Source of the DNA: Akanthomyces muscarius
Taxonomy: Eukaryota; Ascomycota; Sordariomycetes; Hypocreales; Cordycipitaceae
Assembly: GCF_028009165.1 (NCBI RefSeq)
Contig: NC_079242.1
Location: 1,116,001-1,180,000, forward strand
DNA length: 64,000 nucleotides
Direction of reading: 5' to 3'
Every line of letters begins with the position of its first letter. Within the stretch, counting starts at the first letter, position 1. Below are positions 13,104 to 23,460 of the stretch, piece after piece. The notes under the pieces are model-generated. The model worked only from the letters and a program-made list of their open reading frames with translations. It was not told the origin of the DNA and did no database searches. Made by a program: the position numbers and the translations under genes.

Positions 13104-15572
13104 ATGGATCCCTCAAGGACCCTGGTTGCATTCCTTCTGTAAGTGATTCGCTGCCCTTCGCTTGGATATTGTCTCGCATTCTTGCTTTGTTCCCTTTGCG
13201 CCCAACCGCCCCCTGGACATCGCCAATGGTGTCGGGCTAAAAGGCCCAATGTCTTGCATCGCTGCAGAATACGCAATCAAGCTGGCTCCGTTCAATATTT
13301 GCCTATTGGGGCATCCATTGACGATGGGCAATCGGTCGCGGCTCCTTGTCGGGGCCGAGGCACCGTCAAAAATAGCTGCACACTAGGCCGGGCAATATTC
13401 TTACTTCATTCCCACCGTTTGCAATCAAACCACATGCAGCTTGCCCTCATGATGGCCAAGTTCTGCTGTCGCCCGTTTTTTCAATGGACCCGGCCACCAG
13501 TGTGCAGATCGGTACAAGCACAGGCTCGCGCGCCCTGGCCGACTGAGCTGATAATTGATTGGGCAATCTATTGGCCTCGAGCAAAACTCCTTCGTCTACT
13601 CAAGTGAGCTCCGACATACTACGGAGTAGTCTGTTTGCTTCTCGCATCCGCGGCCTTCCAAGTGGACGCCAGCTTCAAGCCACATGGCTGGAGCACCGTG
13701 GAGCCGATACCCCCATCTCCCATGTTGGAATGCACCGCGCTTCATGAGTCCCATATCGGACATTTTATTCTGACTTATTCGCTTTTCCTCGAAATTCCGT
13801 CTTGCTAACCATGGCGTTTCATTTCAACTCATAGTGAGACGGATCCATCAGTCACCACAGTCCAGCTTATTGGCTCCTGGGACAATTTTTCCTCATGTTA
13901 TCCCATGGACCGCGACGCCCGGCGCGGTCGCGGCCATTGGCGAGGCTGTCACTCCCTCCGCGACCACGTTTGCGACGGCGCTGGCAGTCGATATAAGATG
14001 CACACAGGCCTTGCCATGGGTCACACCTACTATTATTATGTACGTCCCGACTCCATGGTAGTTTGCTCTCTTTACCACCATCACCGGCATTACCGCCTCA
14101 AACCCCGCTCCCAGCTAGGACCACTACGCAGCTTCTCTCGTCTGGCCATTGCTTCTTTGTTGCCCGGACCAAGTGCTAACATGACCGCGCGCCCGTCCAC
14201 GCAGTACGAGTTGAATGGGGCTACAGAAATGTGCAATCCTTCAATGCCTTCTACGACGTCTTGTCCGTACCTTCCGGGCCAAAAAGTGAATACCTTATAT
14301 ATACCCGAGGAAGCCACCAGTCGGACTCGGCGTGCTTCACTATCATCGCTATCAGAAGAATACTTTCGAACCATGGATCCTCACTCCAAATTTGTTACGC
14401 CGCAACCCGCTGCTCCTTCCCATGCCGAGCTGTCTATCCGCCGCACGGGTACCGCTGCTCCCGCTCTCTCCACAGACTTTGCCTTCACCAAAGACCGTTC
14501 GCTCTCAGCCAGCTCTCCCACCAAGTCTCCTTGGAGACGCTTCTTCGACAGAGCTCTCATTTCTCGCTCATCAGAGAACCGCCGTTGCTCAGCCAACAAC
14601 GACGACCACCGCAGCCTGACATCTCCCTCCTCCTCCTCCAACTACGACATTCGGCCTCAGACGTCGTCGGAAGGGACTCGCACGCGCGACATTTCTCCCG
14701 CATCCTTGCGCCGCCTCCTTGTTGAGGAGATAGACACATCGGTGCAGCCCGTTTCACGCGGCAGTCTGACCCCGTCGGCCAACTCTCGCACACCAAGCTT
14801 TGACGAATTGGATCAAGTTGACGAAGAAGAGGACGACTATTTTGTGGGAACAACAAACGATTTGTCCATGTACGCCGCAGAAGAACCATTATTCACCACA
14901 CGGCTCTCCCCGCCCCCGTTTAGGAGAGGTGTGTCCCCGGTCACGGCGACAAGCTCTTCTGCCCAAACTGTCGTGCCATCACCACGGAGCCCGCAACCCC
15001 CTCTTCAATCCGGCGAGGACACTCCAAGTGGCCTGTTGATATCGCCGGTTCCTCAACAACCACTGGCGCGGCTGTCGATGCCGGAGAGCCCGATTCTCTC
15101 CGTGATAGACACAGATTTCCACTCGGCATGCCCGTCCTCCACTCTGTCGAGCGCCATGAACTCGCCTGCCTCTCCGACGTTGGGTGAGTTTCCGTCGTTC
15201 TACGACGACACTCAGGACGATGATGACGACATTGATGAGCGCTTCCCATTTTTCAGTCACGAAGAGACGCGTTTCAGCAGTACAGCGGCCAAAGGCAACA
15301 GACATGCCAAGGTTCCCTCAACGGCGTCCTTTTCAAGGTACTGCCTTCCGCAGCTGGTCTTTTCGACAGACAAGCTGCCCTCTGCGGACAATACACTCTC
15401 TACAAGCCCACACTTCACCACGGTTAGCTCGCCGCTGCTTATGCCGCGGTCGGGCGAGCCGGTTGGCGAGAATGGCAGCTCCAACTTGCTGGGCTCGAGC
15501 CTGGACGTCGGTCTTGGCGACTTTGCCAGTGAGCTCAGATGGGTGGCTGATTCGATTACGAGTCGTCGCTAG
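13104..15572 (+). CDS. Fungal protein with N-terminal CBM48/AMPK-beta-like glycogen-binding-type domain and disordered Ser/Pro-rich tail
   Basis: Reconstructed as three exons: 13104-13138, 13835-14039 and 14205-15572, about 535 residues. Exon 1 is 35 nt (begins MDPSRTLVAFLL), then a 696-nt intron (donor GTAAGT, branch TTGCTAAC, acceptor CATAG). Intron 2 is 165 nt (donor GTACGT, branch GTGCTAAC, acceptor GCAG), divisible by three and stop-free. Splicing joins '...MGHTYYYY' to 'YELNG'. The mature N-terminus reads 'VQLIGSWDNF' (residues 21-30), 'GHWRGC', the Tyr run (76-81), then 'CPYLPGQ' (100-106). That is the beta-sandwich pattern of glycogen/starch-binding modules of the AMPK-beta type. The rest is Ser/Pro/Thr-rich with acidic patches and looks disordered. 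Function unknown; polysaccharide or glycogen association is inference. A start inside exon 2 or 3 would lose the domain. Confidence 0.8.
13139..13834 (+). other. Long (696-nt) first intron of the CBM48-like gene
   Basis: Donor GTAAGT directly after the 35-nt first coding exon and acceptor CATAG preceded by the branch-like TTGCTAAC at about 13802. It is much longer than the other introns here except the RPL7 first intron. No embedded gene is recognised in it. Confidence 0.65.
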
Positions 15573-16774
15573 GTCGGCGACATGACGGCGTTTGCTTTCT
15601 TCCACGATGGCTTCAACGCAATTGCCCAGCTTGCTGTGTTGATTCTGATTACTTTTTTTTGTGCATATGATTGATACCAATTTTTTTCCTGCCAATTCTT
15701 TTTTTTGCCAAATTTTTTTTTTCGCCTTATGCTGCTACTTGGACACAACGTGCAAAGGGGCTCTGGGAAATATCTGCGCTTCGACGGAAAGGAAATGGGG
15801 TGTTTTGCACATTTGTTCTTCGGTTGGATATTTCAATGGTTATAGCGGTACCATCTTTTGTTACAATGTTTTCTTTTTCCTTATGATTGATTTTGCCGTT
15901 TTCCCTTGCAGGGCATTCCAGTTGCCAAAATAAAATCTTTCTCCCGAGTCCAGTTCCAGTTTATTAATTTATGCACATAGGATGTCACAGACTCTCTACT
16001 CGGGTTCTTGGTCAAATTGATTGTTGAGACGGCATTACATGGAAAAAACGAAACTGTCCTCGAACGTGAACTCACTAAGCCTCTACTCGAGTTGTTGGTC
16101 AAATTGATTGTTGATTCGACATATTAAATGTAAAGAGGAATTTTTTTTTTATCAAACATGAAATCACTGAAGCTCTCCTGGAGCCATTATTGAAATCAAT
16201 TTGTTGTTTCGACATTATATATGTGATAAAAAACAGAATTCCTATTCAGACAGCCCCAATGGCATCGCCATGCTATAAAAAAAACGAGTGTGTAATGGTT
16301 GAAAAAAAAGTCGAGATGTAACTATCCCAGACATGAGAAGAAGAAGGGGGAAAGGTATAGTACAGGAAGGAAGAAAATGATGCCAATAGCATCAAACAGA
16401 GTACGAGACCCTGGGAGAAGAAGAAGAAAATAAAACAGTGTAGAGGAAGCGACGTGTTGAAAAACGAAGCAACACTCGCAACATCATTATAGTATTATGA
16501 TTTTTTCGTTGCCCGCAACCCATCTCATTCCAGTACAAATGGTCAAATAAAAAAAAACGAATGAAGTCCAGAATGAAACGTGGATGCAAACAGCAAAAGG
16601 GGGCAAAAAACACCGCAGACCGAACGCGACCGAAACCTCGTCATCCAAAAACAAGTTTACATGGGAAAAACAGAGAGCCATTTCATAAATATATCGAAGC
16701 CCTTTACCCAGCATGATACCGGTAGTAGTACGCCAGAATAAAGGCAAAGCAGTGTCAAGCCGTGCATAGCAGTT
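15573..16774. other. AT-rich gap between convergent 3' ends
   Basis: The plus-strand CBM48-like gene ends at 15572 and SUR2 on the minus strand ends at 16775, so both 3' flanks lie here. The stretch is rich in T and A homopolymers (for example around 15650-15725 and 16140-16150) and carries a degenerate three-copy repeat at 15982-16230. No coding frame is credible. Confidence 0.6.
15982..16230. repeat. Degenerate tandem repeat, three copies, period about 87-92 nt
   Basis: The segment CTCTACTCGGGTT...GGTCAAATTGATTGTTGA starting at 15994 recurs at 16081 as CTCTACTCGAGTT...GGTCAAATTGATTGTTGA. A weaker third copy starts at 16173 (CTCTCCTGGAG...GAAATCAATTTGTTG). Each is preceded by a CACAG/CACTAA/CACTGA-type box and followed by a GACATTA-like box. 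Copies one and two are close; copy three is more diverged. Confidence 0.75.
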
Positions 16775-17908
16775 TTATTTCGCTGCTGCTGCCGCCATCT
16801 TCTCGGCGGTGCGCTTCTTGTCGGCTAGACGGTCCTCGCGGGAGCCCTTGTACTTTGTGCTGAGGATCTGGTCCCAAAAGGTAAAGAAGGGCTGGGAGAA
16901 GTTGGTCTTGATGCCCCAGGTCTGGTGGTGGATGTCGTGATAGGCAGCATTGTTGTTGGTGATGAGCTGGAGGGGGTCCCAGGGAAAGGCGTAGCCGCAG
17001 TGGTCGTCAACGGTCTTCATGGTGGAAAAGCTGAAGAAGCAGGTGCCCTGGAGGGCGGTCATGCCGGTGATCTTGAAGCCGATGCCGGCGCCTAGGGAGT
17101 CGAGGAGGAAGCCCTCCAAGGGGTGGTTGTAGAGCGCGCCGTAGGCGTAGGGGACGTACAGACGGTGGTGGCGCGAGTGGAAAGTCGTGTACAGCCAGCG
17201 GTTCATGTGCATGAGGCGGTGCAGAAAGTACTGCCAGGTATCGAGGATGAAGACAGCGACAAAGAACTGCAGCGCGGGGACGAGCACATGGTAGATGGCG
17301 CGGGCGACGGCCATTTCCCAGGCGGCAAAGACGGGCACGTCGGCGTCGGTCCGGAGGAACGGGTAGTAGCCGCCGGCGACGGCGCCAGCAAGCAGAGGGT
17401 GGGCGACGGCCATGTTCTTGGAGAGGGCGGTGGCGTTGAGGCCGACGAGGCCGAGCAGCGTCGGGAGGGCGCGCTGGGCGAGGCGGACGCGCGTGGCCCA
17501 GACGGCCACGTCGTAGTCGTCCTTGCCAATGTACTCGGGGGGGTCGGCGAGCTGCAAGGCGGCGCCGGTGACGACCTGAATGATCTGCTGGAGAATGACG
17601 TCGCGGGCGACCTCGTAGCGCGAGGCGTGGTTGCGGCGTGTGATCTCCTCGGGCGTGTGCAGCCGGTACTGCGGGAAGAGGTCGAGCGTGTCGACTAGGT
17701 GGAAGAGCAGCGACATGACCCAGTAGACGACGATGGGCGCCACGAGCGACAGCCAAAAGTCGGGCAGCCAGGGCAGGAGATCGGGTCGCGGCTGCAGCTC
17801 GTAGGCGGGGAGCGGCGGGAGCGCCGTGTCGAAGAGGGTGGTGTTGTTGTTGTTGGCCATAATGGAAGAGGCGGCAGAGGAGAGGCTGGCCGAGGTGGCG
17901 TTGAACAT
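16775..17908 (-). CDS. SUR2: Sphinganine C4-hydroxylase (SUR2), fatty acid hydroxylase superfamily
   Basis: Single exon, 377 residues from an ATG at 17908; a second in-frame ATG lies at 17860. The three histidine boxes that hold the di-iron centre are visible: HRLMH (residues 230-234), HSRHH (244-248) and HDIHH (324-328). Hydrophobic segments lie at about 51-70, 150-185 and 205-225. The family is ER-membrane bound and makes phytosphingosine from dihydrosphingosine with O2 and NADPH via cytochrome b5. The C-terminus is Lys/Ala-rich (AEKMAAAAAK); whether it aids ER retrieval is inference. Length fits the family. Confidence 0.93.
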   Translation of the reverse strand: MFNATSASLSSAASSIMANNNNTTLFDTALPPLPAYELQPRPDLLPWLPDFWLSLVAPIVVYWVMSLLFHLVDTLDLFPQYRLHTPEEITRRNHASRYEVARDVILQQIIQVVTGAALQLADPPEYIGKDDYDVAVWATRVRLAQRALPTLLGLVGLNATALSKNMAVAHPLLAGAVAGGYYPFLRTDADVPVFAAWEMAVARAIYHVLVPALQFFVAVFILDTWQYFLHRLMHMNRWLYTTFHSRHHRLYVPYAYGALYNHPLEGFLLDSLGAGIGFKITGMTALQGTCFFSFSTMKTVDDHCGYAFPWDPLQLITNNNAAYHDIHHQTWGIKTNFSQPFFTFWDQILSTKYKGSREDRLADKKRTAEKMAAAAAK

Positions 17909-20267
17909 TGCCGCGACGACGTTGGTCGATTATGCTCTCTGTCTGGGCTGCTGTTTATCGGAGCGTTGGACTCGGCAGGTCCAAGTAGGGCGAAAGGTTG
18001 CGCGCGGCGCGCGTTTGTCCCGCGATGATGAAATCACCATGCGAGAAAAAATGGTGGCGAAAAAAAGGAGTGTAGTGTGTCGAGCGCCGGAAGCAGTGGA
18101 TTAATGAGTGCGTAGTCGTATGGGGGTAAGCAAAGCTGTTTGTCGCAGTAATCGGAACACGCAGACGGTTCCGATTGCGTTTCAATCTTGAAAAGATGTA
18201 GAGAGGTTGAGAAAGGAAAAAGGAGCGTCGTGGGATTGAAGGTGGAAAGGGAAGAAAGAGTCGCAACCAACCGGGGGTGGATCGCGCCGGATAAAGATGC
18301 GCCTCTGTTTTATTTACCGGTTTGGCCACGGGCTACGGGGGGCGACTTTTGGTACTGCACATGGCCGCTAACTCGCTGGCCACCAGCGCTAAAGGTAACT
18401 ACTGAGAATGTACCTTTAACTTGTTGCTGTTTTGTCCACCCTTTTTTGTTAAACTGGATCTATTTCCTTGTTCGGAACGGAAGCTCGGAGATGGCCAAGG
18501 GCGTATTGTGTCGCCTCTGCCAAAAAGTGGCCCAGCACGGTTGCGCTCCATCCCCTGAACTACAAAACTGGTAACTAGTAAATAGCACGAGAGCTGCCCT
18601 TTTCTATAAATACCGACTGTGATGTGAATCCAAGTATTGCAAGAGCTTTTCATAGTGATGGCGGTACTCTGCACAATAATGAAAGCATGCGGCCGGATAG
18701 ATGACGTGGTTACGCAAAACGAGCCAAGGCCTCCCCATCAAAAAGCACCGGGGCTTTTAATTAACCTGCTTATTAAATAGGTACCTGGTCGCGCCTCTTT
18801 CGTTCCAAGCTCAGCGCCCGGTTGCAACGGACAAGGCGCTGTGACAGGCTTTCATGCCTGGAAATGACACCACTCGGCAATCCGACTTCCAGCGCCCACC
18901 CCCGGAGAGGAGGAGGGCATGTGTCACTTCTCACCCCCCCTGCGTGTCTGGCATGTACCAGCAGACCTTTTTACTGGGCAGGGAGGGAGGAGGGAAAAGG
19001 ATCTGATAATTCGGTACCTGCGTGTTCAGCCTACCTTTGCTGTACTGCCGCGTACACACTTCACGGCGCCCCTGGGAAGCCGCCGCCAGGTGTGGTAGCT
19101 GTCCGATCCGAGCCGTGCCTAGGTAGTCCGAGGTGGGGTGACTATGCGCGTAAAGCAGCAGAGCGAGGCACTGGTCAGGGGCTTTGGTGCGAGGATGGCT
19201 TGGGTTTGAAGTTGACCAATAATTGTTGGCTCTCTTGTTGCCGATGTTTGGTCTTGTCTCGAATTCTATCCCTGCCATCTCGCCTAGGGAATCTACGGCG
19301 CCAAAGAGACCGGCACCACATCTACTCGCCGGAGAAAAGAAGAGGGCAGCTTTGTCCTGCATTGTCCATCCAGCTGGTATCCGTACATGTCCCAGACAGC
19401 AGGTCAAGGCACCCAAATGAGAATTGTATCCGACAAGTGTAGGGTAGGCTGCGATGGTACACATTGGCCGACTTGACGCCATGTGAGTGGTGGCTACGAG
19501 CTCGCTCAGGAATGCCTGCAATGCTCAGATGTGGTGTTCCACAGCAACAGTGGCTTTTTCCGTTGCTTTTCTCGCCGTTGCTGGTTCTGAGAGCTAGTTT
19601 GACCCAACATGATCAGCATCATGATGCCTCATGTCAGTGACAGCCAACGCACTGAGCGGCACCAATTCCAGCAAAAAGACAACCAAATCTGCTACTCGCT
19701 ACCAGAGTTCACCCCGTTTCGAGCTACATGTGACTTCTAAACAAGACCATTGTGCCAGCGTCGAGACCATCTATCATCCCCTCGTTGTAAGAAAAGAGGC
19801 CAACACTCGGAGCCGTCGCCCCAGTCAACGAGAAACGAGGTCCTTCCCGCAACGACACCACCACCACCCTCAAGTCAAATAAATAAAGCCAACAAGAGGG
19901 GCCAGCCGTACCCATCAGCCAGTAGCAGCACGCCTAGAGACTTGCGAGCGCGTGAAAAGGAAGGAAAAAAAAAAAAAAAAAAAAGCTACAGCAAAAAAAG
20001 GTCTGGACCCCACCAGAATAGCCTGCCCCTCTCTCGCTGCAAAACAAGACACCACAGACAGGACAGACAGGCAGGGGAGAGCCATACCTTACCTAGGTAC
20101 CATACTTCGTACCTACACAGAGCGCCCATACAGCGCAGCCCCTCCACTTTTCCTTCCATCCTGCTTTTTGCCTCTACCTCTCTTTTTTCTTTCCCTTTCC
20201 TCCCTCCACCTCGACCACTTTCATTCACGGCCTCTTCGTTTCTTCCTCACGGACCAATACCGCCATC
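17909..20267. other. 2.4-kb divergent promoter region between SUR2 and TCTP
   Basis: Neither strand holds a supported gene; the longest open frames begin at non-ATG codons. SUR2 is read leftward and TCTP rightward, so both promoters are here. Visible elements: an A-run at 19966-19984, the palindrome ACCTAGGT at 20091-20098 with a partial copy near 19117, and a pyrimidine-rich tract from about 20140 to 20255 just before the TCTP start. Confidence 0.55.
20140..20255 (+). promoter_or_regulatory. Pyrimidine-rich leader/promoter tract of TCTP
   Basis: An almost uninterrupted C/T-rich stretch directly upstream of the TCTP start. CT-rich tracts around transcription starts are typical of highly expressed ascomycete genes. 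TCTP mRNAs in animals carry a 5' terminal pyrimidine tract, but equivalence here is speculation. Confidence 0.45.
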
Positions 20268-21217
20268 ATGCTTATCTACAAGGTACGACTTCGATTCCCT
20301 ATCCCTTTCCCCAGCTCCCTCCAGCTTTGCGCCGTCCGCGCGCGCCCGACGAACCCCGCGCCAGTGTCGATTTTTTTTTTCGCTTCCCCTCCTGCACCCC
20401 GCCATTTTCGTGAACCCCCCCCTTCCCTTACCACCAGGGACCTCATCCCCCGCCAAAATAACAAACCGCTGCGAAAAACAGAAAACAAAACAAAATTCGA
20501 CATGGCCTCGACTAACATGATTCTCTTCCATAGGACATCCTCACCGATGACGAGATCATCTCTGACTCGTACGATCTCAAGCTCGTCGACAACATTGTCT
20601 ACGAGGCTGACTGCGCCATGATCACCGAGGGTGCCGTTGTCGTCAGTACGTCTGCACAGCCCCCAATGAGAAGGAGTCGGAAAAAGAAATGAGCAGCCGC
20701 AGGACTTTGGAATGCTGGCACTCATTTGTTCCAGTTTTATCCGTGCATCACCCCGCTAACACCCCGGCCCTCACAGACACCGGTGCCAACGCCTCTGCTG
20801 AGGAGGCCGACGAGGGCGTCGAGGATGCCGACGTCAAGGTCAACAACATTATCAACTCTTTCCGTCTCCAGTCCACCCAGTTCGACAAGAAGGGCTACCT
20901 GGTCTACCTCAAGGGCTACATGAAGGCCGTCAAGGCCGCTCTCCAGGAGCGCGGCGCCCCCGCCGAGGAGATTACCGCCTTTGAGAAGGGCGCCCAGACC
21001 TACGTCAAGGAGAAGCTCCTCCCCAACTTCAAGGACTTTGAGTTTTACACCGGCGAGTCCATGAACCCCGATGGCCTGTATGTCCCTTGCCCCCCCCCAA
21101 ACTCACAAGACATTATGCTGACCCCCTTCTAGCATTGTCCTCCTCAACTACCGCGAGGATGGTGTCACCCCCTACATCATTGTCTGGAAGCACGGTGTCA
21201 AGGAGATGAAGGTCTAA
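20268..21217 (+). CDS. TMA19: Translationally controlled tumour protein homologue (TCTP/TMA19)
   Basis: Four exons: 20268-20282, 20534-20645, 20777-21077 and 21133-21217, about 170 residues. The first coding exon holds only five codons (MLIYK), followed by a 251-nt intron; the other introns are 131 and 55 nt. Spliced, it gives the typical start '[19 protein letters not shown]', then TCTP signature pieces 'DNIVYEADC', '[10 protein letters not shown]', '[11 protein letters not shown]', '[16 protein letters not shown]' and the ending '[17 protein letters not shown]'. Length matches the family. TCTP is an abundant cytosolic, ribosome-associated protein with roles in translation and stress. The CT-rich upstream tract and strong codon bias fit high expression. 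Confidence 0.96.
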
Positions 21218-21586
21218 GATCTGACCTCGCGAGGTCCCCTTGGCTCTTTTTTCTGTCTCTCTCTTTCCTGATGTGGGATAAAATTTGCCTCGGGAGGTGC
21301 ATATACGTAAGAGAAAAAAAACAGCCAAACTGCAAAAAAGTCTTGGCGCCTTTTTCTTCCTTTTATCGAATGGTGGATGTATCACTGGATCTAGCCTTTT
21401 TTTTTTTGCCTCAAGCAAGATTAAAAAAAACAAGGATGAATTGATGACCTAATAAATGCTCATGTGTCCTGAAGCTATGCTATCAACGCCAATGTGATTG
21501 TAAAACAGGAAACCAACGACCATCAACCGAATGGAACAAGGAAGAGAATGAACAGCCTGGGAAAGAGGCTAGCTCCAGCCGCGGAA
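21218..21586. other. Convergent 3' flanks of TCTP and the AIM3-like gene
   Basis: Short gap with A and T runs. AATAAA at 21451-21456 is a candidate poly(A) signal for TCTP. No gene seen. Confidence 0.5.
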
Positions 21587-22951
21587 CTAGAAAGCTGGTC
21601 TTGTCGACATGGGAATCGGAGGCGGCGCATCCTCCTCGGCGGCTGGTGGTGCTGCTGCGGCCGCCGCGGCCAGGCCCGGCTTCTTCTTGGGCGGCGGCGG
21701 CGGCGGTGGCTTCTTCTTTGCTACCGCTGCCACCACACCCGTCTCCTGCTGCTGCTGCTGCTGCTCCTGGGCACCACCACCACCACCTACCCCACCTCCA
21801 AACTTGCTCGCGAAGCCCCCGACCTTGTCCGCCACGCCGTACTTTTGGTTCAACCCCTGCGCCTTGCCGTACCCCGCGGCGACCTGCTCGCCGTGGCGCT
21901 GCCGAAAGTTGTTGGCCGTGCCGGCCGCGGCCTTGGCGTCGGCGAAGGACACCTGCGACGGGTCCTTGTGGAACTGCGACGCCGTCTTGAGCGCCGCCTG
22001 CTTCTGCGCCCACGTCGTGCCCTGGCTGGTCGCTGGCGTCGCCGCTCCTGCTTGCTCCTGCTGCTCCTGTTGCGGGTTCGTTGATGTGTTGAAGCGCGCG
22101 AAGCGACCCTGAAGCTCGTTCATGTGGTTACCGCCCTGTTGCTGCTGCTGGCCGGCATTACTGCTGCCGGCATTGCTCTTGCCGATGCCGAGGCCAGGCA
22201 CGGAGACGCCGGCGGCCCCGAGTCGATTCACAGCGCCCTGGTTGAGCAGGCCGCCGCCGCCGGTTCCCGTGGATTGAGGGCTCGAAGAGGGAGGTGTGGC
22301 TGCTCCACGAGGTGGCAGCCGCGGCGGCAGGCTCGGCGGAGCAGCTCCTGCACCACCACCACGACCAGGAAGAGCCGGCACGGCACGCGCCACCCCCGTG
22401 GTGTTGGTCGCCGCGCCGTACGACGGCGGGCTTCTGACATTGGCGCCGTCCCTGCGACCCGGCGGCGGCGGCAAGTGGTCGGTCTGCAGGCCTGTCGTAT
22501 TCGTCCGGTACGGGCGAGGCGGCTGCGGCGTCGCCTCCTCGATCTGCTCCTGCCCCTCGGGCGGTTCGCGTGTTATGCGGGCCGGCGGTTCGACGCGCGG
22601 GCCGTGGGGGTCCTGGTACTTGGACGGCGCGGTGACGACCTTGCGCTTGTCGCCGCCCGACGACGAGACGGGGACTGGGGTGAGTCCGGTACCGCGACGC
22701 TGCGGCGGCGGTGGTAGGGACGACGGGTCGGTGAGGGTGTGCAGCGGCCGGGAGACGTGGTCCTTGCGTTCGTCTTTGGAGTCTTCGCCGCGGCCGACGA
22801 GACCTTTCTACAGAAAAGAGTGTTAATACAGTGGCGAAAGAACGAGAGCCTGAAGAGTAAAAGTGGTTGGGCGTCGTACCACTTGGCCTTTGAGTGAAGC
22901 GCCTTTCTCTGGATGCCATCCATTCTTCAGCACGTCGCCGAATTTCGACAT
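21587..22951 (-). CDS. Proline/glycine-rich fungal protein, AIM3-like
   Basis: Two exons on the minus strand: 22951-22880 (24 codons, 'MSKFGDVLKNGWHPEKG...') and 22807-21587; the intron is 72 nt with donor GTACGA and acceptor CTGTAG. About 430 residues. The N-terminal exon and the following 'KGLVGRGEDSKDERKDHVSR' with 'RPLHTLTDPSSLPPPP' are the conserved part. The middle is Pro/Arg/Gly-rich. A second conserved helical part contains 'VSFADAKAAAGTANNFRQRH' and 'LNQKYGVADKVGGFASKFGG'. Gln runs, a run of Lys then Pro (KKKPPPPPPP) and Ala runs follow. The layout resembles Ascomycete proteins named AIM3-like, tied to cortical actin patches in yeast, but I cannot confirm orthology. The poly-Pro tracts would suit SH3 or profilin binding. 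Confidence 0.75.
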
Positions 22952-23460
22952 GATGACGGATCTCGCCGTTGCCGCTGCAAGCTTCTAATACGTGGAGAAG
23001 GGAGGTTCGTAGCGAGTAAATGTGTCGTCGATTGTCGGTCCTAGGGCGTTTGCGTGGTGTAAAACAATGTAGACGAGAAAACAGGTGGAGTGACGATTAC
23101 GCACCTGCGGGGAGGCTTTGACTTGAGCTTGCACGACCCTGCGCCGCTGCCTTGACTAACTACTTGGGTAACCCCACCACCAAGCTTCTCCAAAAGAGCT
23201 TCTGTACCTCGCATTTACAACATTTGGGATTGAAGAATTGGCTTATTTCACTGATATTCCCAATTTCTGCTGGTATTTCACAAGTAGCATAATTCATCGC
23301 GCCGACGACTCTCAGCGACGCAGCAGCGCTGTAACTCGCCCACCTCTACCGCTTTACACGCTGCCTACCACCAACGCGTCTCCCACAGTAAAGCGCGTTC
23401 ACTCCATGCTTCAACCAGCACCGTTTTCCCTCGACAACGCCGCCAACGCACGACATCGCC
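22952..23460. other. Divergent promoter between the AIM3-like gene and MIS12
   Basis: 509 bases shared by two diverging genes. No coding frame or RNA gene recognised. Confidence 0.55.

Noticed and set aside
15573..16774. Decayed transposon in the AT-rich gap
   Set aside because: No terminal repeats, target duplication or transposase remnants; only the short tandem repeat and homopolymers are visible.
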